A model generated the notes under the pieces. It did no database searches. It saw only the letters and a program-made list of their open reading frames with translations, and had not been told where the DNA came from. The position numbers and the translations under genes are program-made. Of a DNA stretch of 57,535 bases, positions 52,646 through 57,535 are shown piece by piece (position 1 is the first letter of the stretch; each line of letters opens with the position of its first letter). The stretch is from Bradyrhizobiaceae bacterium (GTDB lineage: Bacteria > Pseudomonadota > Alphaproteobacteria > Rhizobiales > Xanthobacteraceae): contig CANKHA010000016.1 of NCBI GenBank assembly GCA_947481685.1, forward strand, positions 1 to 57,535, read 5' to 3'.

Positions 52646-53704
52646 ATGCACTACCTGGCCTTGGCGCTCTTAGCCGCTGTCACGTTCCTGACGTCGCCGG
52701 CCTTCGCCGATCCGGTGGAGGATTTCTACAAGGGCAAGCAGATCAAATTCATTATCCGCTCCGGCGTGGGCGGCGGTTACGACCTCTATGCGCGCGTGCT
52801 GGGCGCTCATATCGGCAAGCATATTCCCGGCAATCCCCAGGTCATTCCGATCAACATGCCCGGCGGCGGCGGCATCAAGGCGGCAAACTATGTCGCCGTC
52901 GTCGCCCCCAAGGACGGCACGATCCTCACCATGGTGAGTCAGGGTCTCGCGGTCGATCAGGCGCTGGGAATCAACAACGGCCTGGAAGCCGACCTGCGTA
53001 GTTTCAACTGGGTCGGCAACATGAGCTCACACAACCAGGTTACGGTTGTCTGGTACACCTCCAAGACCAAGACATTCCAGGACGCGCTCAATCGCGAAAC
53101 GGTCATCGGATGCACCGGCGCCGGATCGATCTCCACGCAGATACCGGCGATTTTCAACAATGTCCTTGGCGCCAAGATGAAGCTTGTCGTTGGTTATCCC
53201 GATGGCACCGACGTCAACCTCGCGATGGAGCGCGGCGAAGTCGAAGGCCGGGCGACCAATCCGTGGGTCAGCTACAAGGCGACCACGCCGCATCTTGTTA
53301 ATGAGAAGAAGATCATTCCCATCATCCAGGTCGGTCTGGCAAAGGAGCCTGACCTGCCGGACGTGCCGTTGCTGCGCGATCTCGCGAAAACCCCGGAAGA
53401 AAAACAGATCCTGGATTTCATCTCGGGTTCTGTTGCGATCGGGCGTCCCGTGGCCACCACGCCGGGCGTGCCGGCGGATCGCGTAGCGGCGCTGCGCAAG
53501 GCCTTCGACGCGACCCTGGCCGATCCGGAATTCATCGCCGACGCTGAAAAACAGCGGATGGAAATTCGTGCGATGACGGGACAGCAACTCGCAGATGTGA
53601 TCAAGGGCATCATCGAAGCCCCTGCCGATATCCATGCGAAGGTGAAACTTGCGATCGAGCCGAAGAACGTTGTCGAGCTTCCCGGCGCGAAAAAGGCCGA
53701 ATAA
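52646..53704 (+). CDS. Bug/TctC-type receptor, orphan
   Basis: A 352-residue receptor. Signal to about residue 21 (LTSPAFA), core starting EDFYKGKQIKFIIRSGVGGGYDLYARVL and the usual end GRPVATTPGVPADRVAALRKAF. GGGAGG lies 5 nt before the ATG at 52646 and 2 nt before another at 52643; the former spacing is better. Clearly a paralogue of those at 4654, 6689 and 33378. No membrane partner adjoins; it faces two NMT1-type receptors. Confidence 0.88.
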   Translation: MHYLALALLAAVTFLTSPAFADPVEDFYKGKQIKFIIRSGVGGGYDLYARVLGAHIGKHIPGNPQVIPINMPGGGGIKAANYVAVVAPKDGTILTMVSQGLAVDQALGINNGLEADLRSFNWVGNMSSHNQVTVVWYTSKTKTFQDALNRETVIGCTGAGSISTQIPAIFNNVLGAKMKLVVGYPDGTDVNLAMERGEVEGRATNPWVSYKATTPHLVNEKKIIPIIQVGLAKEPDLPDVPLLRDLAKTPEEKQILDFISGSVAIGRPVATTPGVPADRVAALRKAFDATLADPEFIADAEKQRMEIRAMTGQQLADVIKGIIEAPADIHAKVKLAIEPKNVVELPGAKKAE

Positions 53705-53706
53705 AA

Positions 53707-53742
53707 AATGCCGGGGCGTGCTCTTTTGCGCGCACCGGCATA
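53707..53742 (-). terminator. terminator of the downstream NMT1-type receptor gene
   Basis: Stem ATGCCGG / CCGGCAT with an extended GCGTGC / GCGCAC part; on the minus strand it is followed by TTTTTT. It closes the minus-strand gene ending at 53756 and may also slow the plus-strand transcript. Confidence 0.75.
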
Positions 53743-53755
53743 GCTGGTGAGACAG

Positions 53756-54829
53756 TTACTTTGAGCCGTCGGTCTTCTTGTAGAGGCTGTCGATATAGCC
53801 GCTCTTGTCGAGCTCGGTAATGAAGCTGGAATCGACGAAGTCTTCCGGCTTATGCATTGCCATGCCGCGCCAAGTGTAAACCGACTGCATATTCTTGATG
53901 CCCTCGATGTTCGGATAGGGCTTGCTGGGCAAATCCGCGGACTCCGAATAGGTTATTTCAAGCACGTCCTTGTCGGTGATGCCGAACCATTTCGTCAACG
54001 ACGCAAAGGCTTTCTGCTTATCCTGCTTCATCAGCGCAACGGCTTCGACCGTGGCCTTCATGAAGCGCTTCGCCGCCTCATGATTCTTAGCCAGCCAATC
54101 CTTGTCCGCATTCACGCCCGACCCGGGCATCTGGATCTTGAGCGGGGTGAGGTTGACGAGATCGTTCATGCCGGCCTTTTTCGCGTCCCCGGGAGTCTGG
54201 GCATTGGCGGCAATGACATCGACCTGGTTTTCCTTGATGACGTTATGAATCTCCTGGGCGTTCGACATCATGATGACGTCCTTGTCCGGATCGATGCCGT
54301 TCTGCTTGAAGAACATCATCAGCGAGAAGTGATTCAGCGCGCCGAAACTTCCATAACCGATCCGCTTGCCCTTGATGTCTGCGACGCTTTTGATGTCGCC
54401 GCGGGTGAGGATGTGATAGCGCGAATAAAGATCCGTCGTCGCGAGGATGACGCGCTGCGGTGCGCCCGCGACTGTCGTCATTCGCACGATGGTCGGGCTG
54501 CCGCCACCGATGTCGATCTGGCCCTTGTCGCTGCTGACATTCTCGGCCGGCACGTTGATGCCACGTTGCTTCACAACATTGGCGGCGTATGGCGTGATGA
54601 ATTGCCTGACCTTCAGCCCGTTGCGTTCATAGATGCCGTAGTCGGCAGCCATGATGAACGGCAGCTTGGTGAGCGACACGTCGCCCATCGAGACGGTTAC
54701 CGGCAGCGTGTCAGCGGGCTTGGCGTCGTTCCCCTGGGCGCCGGCGGCGCTAGGCAAGGCGATAGCGCAGGCAGCAATGGTCAGCGATGCAAATGCGGTG
54801 AGGGCGCGAACGCGCCGGATATTTATCAT
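53756..54829 (-). CDS. ABC-transporter periplasmic receptor, NMT1-like (tandem copy A)
   Basis: A 357-residue receptor. Signal to about residue 31 (IALPSAAGAQG); core with VSLTKLPFIMAADYGIYERNGLKV (about 51-74), DIGGGSPTIVRM and the tail DFVDSSFITELDKSGYIDSLY. GGAGG lies 6 nt before the ATG. It is paralogous to the next gene along its entire length; even the upstream sequence is alike (GGGCCGATC and GATGGCGGCC blocks), so the unit duplicated with its promoter. No ATPase or permease adjoins. Ligand unknown, probably an aromatic or sulfonate-like acid. Confidence 0.87.
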   Translation of the reverse strand: MINIRRVRALTAFASLTIAACAIALPSAAGAQGNDAKPADTLPVTVSMGDVSLTKLPFIMAADYGIYERNGLKVRQFITPYAANVVKQRGINVPAENVSSDKGQIDIGGGSPTIVRMTTVAGAPQRVILATTDLYSRYHILTRGDIKSVADIKGKRIGYGSFGALNHFSLMMFFKQNGIDPDKDVIMMSNAQEIHNVIKENQVDVIAANAQTPGDAKKAGMNDLVNLTPLKIQMPGSGVNADKDWLAKNHEAAKRFMKATVEAVALMKQDKQKAFASLTKWFGITDKDVLEITYSESADLPSKPYPNIEGIKNMQSVYTWRGMAMHKPEDFVDSSFITELDKSGYIDSLYKKTDGSK

Positions 54830-54985
54830 GAGGGACCTCCCTAGTCCGATGGCGGCCAGGGCAGGTGGGTCCCGCTCTTGGGCCGATCCCTCATCAGGAG
54901 CCCGGTTGCCTGTCTCTGACAAGCGGGGCGCGAAATCTTTAACGCGTGCAACCGGAAATGAAATGCCCGGACCGCCGCCGGAAAT

Positions 54986-55076
54986 TGTCATCCCGGACGG
55001 CAAGCGAAGCGCGCCGAGCCGGGACCCAGAAATTAAAGATGGGTCCCAGCTCTCGTTGCACTCGGCCGGGATGACA
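54986..55076. repeat. extragenic palindromic repeat, family B
   Basis: Outer arms TGTCATCCCGG / CCGGGATGACA, 91 nt apart end to end, with an inner hairpin GGGACCCA-N11-TGGGTCCC. It lies between the two duplicated receptor genes, 12 nt behind the stop of the second. This pattern of GTCATCCCGG-ended repeat is common between genes in Rhizobiales. Confidence 0.72.
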
Positions 55077-55087
55077 GCATTTGCTTC

Positions 55088-56149
55088 TTACTTCGCGCCG
55101 TCGGTCTTCTTGTAGAGGCTGTCGATATAGCCGCTCTTGTCCAACTCGGTGACGAAGCTCGCATCGACGAAGTCTTCCGGCTTCTTCTTGGCGATCGCCC
55201 GCCATGTGTAGACCGACTGCATGTTCTTCAGGCCTTCGATCGACGGGTAGGGCTTGTTCGGCAGGTCGGTGGCCTCGGCGTAAATGCCTTCCAGCACCTT
55301 CGGGTCGGTGATGCCGTACCATTTGCGCATCGAGGCGAAGGCCTTTTTCTTGTCGGTCTTCATCAGCGCGATGGCCTCAACCGTCGCCCTCATGAAACGC
55401 GCCGCAACGTCGCGGCTTTTCGGCAGCCAGTCGCTCAGCACGTTCACCCCCGAGCCCGGTATGTGCACCTTGTCTGGAACGAGGTTGTGCAGGTCGTTCA
55501 AGCCCTTCTTCTTGGCTTCTTCGACGGTGACGCCGTTCTGCGCAATGATGTCGACCTTGCCCTCCAGCACGTCCTTGATCTCGCCGGTGTTGGAATACAT
55601 CTCGACGTCCTTCTCCGGGTCGAGGCCGATGCTCTTGAGCCACATCAGTTCGGAGAAGTGCGTGAGCGCGCCCGGATTGCCGAAGCCGACGCGCTTACCC
55701 TTGACGTCGGCGGCGGTCTTGATGTCGCCGCGCGACAGGATGTGGAAGCGCGAATAGATGTCGGTCGTCGCCAGGATGACGCGATGCGGGGCGGTTCCCA
55801 CCGAATGCATGCGCACCATGGTCGGGCTGCCGCCGTCGATGTTGATGATGCCTTCTTCGCGACCGATGTTTTCGGCTGGTACCTTCACGCCCTTGGCTTC
55901 GATCGCCTTGGCGGCGGACGGCGTGATGTATTGGCGCACTTTCAGACCGTTGCGCTCGTAGATGCCGTAGTCGGCGGCCATGATGAAGGGCAGCTTGGTC
56001 AAAGACACGTCGCCGAGTTCGACGCTCACTGACGTCATTTCAGCCGGTTTTTGCTGGGCACAGGAAATGCCGGGCCAACCCACCGCGCCGGCCGCAATCA
56101 TCAGTGATGCAAATGATGTAAGGGCGCTAACGCGCCGGATAACGGTCAT
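55088..56149 (-). CDS. ABC-transporter periplasmic receptor, NMT1-like (tandem copy B)
   Basis: A 353-residue receptor with a signal to about residue 31 (ending ISCAQ). Core VSLTKLPFIMAADYGIYERNGLKV is the same as in copy A; most differences lie in the ligand-facing loops (for example INIDGGSPTMVRMHSVGTAP against IDIGGGSPTIVRM in copy A), so ligand preference may have shifted. ATG at 56149 with GGAGG upstream. Probably cotranscribed with copy A unless the repeat between them acts as a stop. Confidence 0.87.
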   Translation of the reverse strand: MTVIRRVSALTSFASLMIAAGAVGWPGISCAQQKPAEMTSVSVELGDVSLTKLPFIMAADYGIYERNGLKVRQYITPSAAKAIEAKGVKVPAENIGREEGIINIDGGSPTMVRMHSVGTAPHRVILATTDIYSRFHILSRGDIKTAADVKGKRVGFGNPGALTHFSELMWLKSIGLDPEKDVEMYSNTGEIKDVLEGKVDIIAQNGVTVEEAKKKGLNDLHNLVPDKVHIPGSGVNVLSDWLPKSRDVAARFMRATVEAIALMKTDKKKAFASMRKWYGITDPKVLEGIYAEATDLPNKPYPSIEGLKNMQSVYTWRAIAKKKPEDFVDASFVTELDKSGYIDSLYKKTDGAK

Positions 56150-56348
56150 GATCGTCCTCCCAAGACGGATGGCGGCCGGGCGATGTATCTCGCCCTTGGG
56201 CCGATCGGTATTGTGGAGGGTCTTAAGTGTTCGTGACAAGGGGCGCTATGCGATAAAGTTCGCAGCGAACCCTCACTTTCACTTCTCGCCTCAAGTCGAG
56301 TTGCGTGTGACTGCCCACCCTTACTGGCTCCAACAGCAGGTATTTACG

Positions 56349-57377
56349 ATGGCCTCACGTAAGAAAAGAAACCATTTCATACCTAGAGCGCTGCTGAATC
56401 GCTTTTCCTCTCGATCCGAACCAAAGCGCGGTATTTATTGGATTTGGTGGCATCCAACTGATGGGGAATCGAAAGAAGTTAGTACTCGAGATGTAGGATT
56501 GGGAAAATTCTTCTATGGCAAAGAAGTGGACCTGGAAGAGCAGTTCGCTGTCATTGAAGGCCAGCTCGGCAGTGCTTTGGCCGCCATCGATCAAAGTGGA
56601 TGCACCGACGACTACGAAGTTTTTTTGAATGACTATACTTGGGTGCAAGCCATAAGAACTCGCTCATTTCGCGAGCGGTTTAGGCAGACGGCCGAAAGAG
56701 TATTTGTCGGTGCCGCGAACAAGGCACATTCAGATGAAGCGAAGCTATCCTTCAAAAATGCTGCAAACGAACAAATCGCGTCTTTCGCAAGTCAGTTTTC
56801 GCCTGAGCAACTAGCATTAATTCAAAGCAGATTGGGTGACATACCCCTGAATGAGTTCTTGGACACGTCCATTAAAAAGGAAATAGAATCCGGAGTCTTC
56901 TCATCGATATTCGAGCGGCATCTTCGGGCGTTTGCGCAAGGCGACGATCTTATAAAAGGAGTCGAAAAGGGACATCAAACCGCGCTCTCGCAAATGCTCA
57001 CGGAAAGTAAAATATCCCCGGACAAGTTTCAGGCTAAATGGATTCTACGAAGATACCCATCTGAAAGTCTGATTCTTGGAGATAGTTGTATTTTTACGTT
57101 GGACTCGCAGAATCTTCCTCATCCACTTAATGATGCTATCAATTGGACGACTCTTTATTTCCCAATTAGCCCGACGCAATGCCTGATTGGCCACAGAACG
57201 AGGGAAAGCGCATTGCTGACCGCTGCTCAGATCAATGTCGCCTCTGCCAAAAGCTCCCTTGAACAATTCTTCGCTTGCAAGAAAAATGAAGAAATTCTGG
57301 CTCTTAAGAGTCTAGTTGAAGCCAATACGGAAATGCTTTCCGCAGTGGAAATCGATGATGTGACAAGTTCTGTTTAG
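56349..57377 (+). CDS. DUF4238-like protein
   Basis: 342 residues, starting KKRNHFIPRALLNRF, the NHFIPR pattern of DUF4238 proteins, then WWHPTDGESKEVSTRDVG and a C-terminal part with FPISPTQCLIGH. No membrane or signal sequence. Codon use and base composition are visibly richer in A+T than everything else in the window, pointing to recent transfer. It lies next to an IS5-type element. Function unknown; related genes occur in mobile and defence-rich regions, but no partner is visible. Confidence 0.75.
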   Translation: MASRKKRNHFIPRALLNRFSSRSEPKRGIYWIWWHPTDGESKEVSTRDVGLGKFFYGKEVDLEEQFAVIEGQLGSALAAIDQSGCTDDYEVFLNDYTWVQAIRTRSFRERFRQTAERVFVGAANKAHSDEAKLSFKNAANEQIASFASQFSPEQLALIQSRLGDIPLNEFLDTSIKKEIESGVFSSIFERHLRAFAQGDDLIKGVEKGHQTALSQMLTESKISPDKFQAKWILRRYPSESLILGDSCIFTLDSQNLPHPLNDAINWTTLYFPISPTQCLIGHRTRESALLTAAQINVASAKSSLEQFFACKKNEEILALKSLVEANTEMLSAVEIDDVTSSV

Positions 57378-57390
57378 CGAAGATTGCCTA

Positions 57391-57535
57391 GGCTCAGGAC
57401 CCATTAAAGTTATTGCGGAACACTTGAACGGTTGATTCAATGGCGGTGCGAGGAGGCATCGCCATGACTGATTTGTTCTTGCTGTCTGAGGCGCAGATGC
57501 GCCGGATCGAGCCGTTTTTCCCACTGTCTCATGGC
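57391..57535 (+). mobile_element. left end of an IS5-family element, cut by the window edge
   Basis: The sequence changes at CTAGGCTCAGGACCCATTA; CTAG is a usual IS5-family target and the GGCTCAGGACCCATT block looks like a terminal repeat. The transposase starts 73 nt inside. The right end is outside the window, so the repeat cannot be confirmed. Confidence 0.65.
57464..57535 (+). CDS. IS5-family transposase, N-terminal fragment
   Basis: The first 24 codons are visible: LLSEAQMRRIEPFFPLSHG is the typical N-terminus of IS5-type DDE transposases. GAGGAGG lies 6-12 nt before the ATG. The gene runs off the right edge. Confidence 0.82.
   Translation, partial: MTDLFLLSEAQMRRIEPFFPLSHG

Noticed and set aside
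1-57535. CRISPR array, tRNA or rRNA genes, prophage
   Set aside because: No regularly spaced direct repeats, no recognisable tRNA or rRNA sequence and no phage structural genes were seen.

Overview
The window is GC-rich alphaproteobacterial chromosome, most likely from the order Hyphomicrobiales (Rhizobiales), near the Xanthobacteraceae/Nitrobacteraceae. The evidence is the number of Bug/TctC-type solute receptors, an APS-type CysH with two Cys pairs, NikR with a NiCoT transporter, extragenic palindromes of a kind common in Bradyrhizobium relatives, and an IS5-type transposase start at the right edge. No species call is possible. I saw no rRNA, tRNA or CRISPR array.

Layout. (1) 1-9.7 kb looks like a catabolic island: two enol-lactonase-like hydrolases (minus), a periplasmic xanthine-dehydrogenase-family molybdo-hydroxylase (2Fe-2S small subunit plus Tat-exported large subunit), two near-duplicate TctC receptors flanking an IclR regulator, and a ThDP-dependent decarboxylase/lyase-like enzyme whose leader carries a run of 20 C. 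(2) 9.7-18.3 kb: an APS reductase gene cut by an amber codon just before its catalytic ECGIH motif, a serine-glyoxylate-type aminotransferase, a large FAD/Fe-S oxidase of glycolate/D-lactate type, and a complete tctC-tctB-tctA transporter with a terminator-like hairpin after tctC. (3) 18.3-20.8 kb: a nickel locus (outer-membrane barrel, NiCoT permease, NikR) with a textbook NikR operator. (4) 20.9-28.4 kb: a creatininase-family amidohydrolase, an NMT1-type ABC receptor, an amino-sugar/peptidoglycan-recycling group (nagA, SIS-type deaminase, murQ) and an SsuBC-like ABC pair. (5) 28.4-33.2 kb: EamA exporter, 2-hydroxyacid dehydrogenase, a double-domain Inh-like lipocalin-type protein, and a sulfite dehydrogenase (Tat-exported Mo subunit plus c-type cytochrome).

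(6) 33.2-39.6 kb: degraded radC 3' ends, another orphan TctC receptor, an M29/NicX-fold protein, then housekeeping radC, map, sfsA and an MscS channel. (7) 39.8-43.4 kb: two cation/proton antiporters. (8) 43.4-49.5 kb: a BtuFCD-like corrinoid/metal-chelate importer and a modABC molybdate operon that ends in a second, signal-less BtuF-like protein. (9) 49.8-52.5 kb: TSUP exporter, MepA endopeptidase, L,D-transpeptidase. (10) 52.6-57.5 kb: a fifth TctC receptor, two tandem-duplicated NMT1-type receptors, an A+T-rich DUF4238-like gene and the left end of an IS5-type element.

Together the genes suggest a soil or water oligotroph investing in organic-acid and aromatic uptake, with molybdenum supply (modABC) serving the two molybdoenzymes present (Ior-like hydroxylase and sulfite dehydrogenase). 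The best candidates for something new are the 1-9.7 kb pathway with its putative IclR regulon and poly-C leader, the broken cysH, and the signal-less BtuF-like protein inside the mod operon. All functions are read from sequence motifs by eye; no searches were run.
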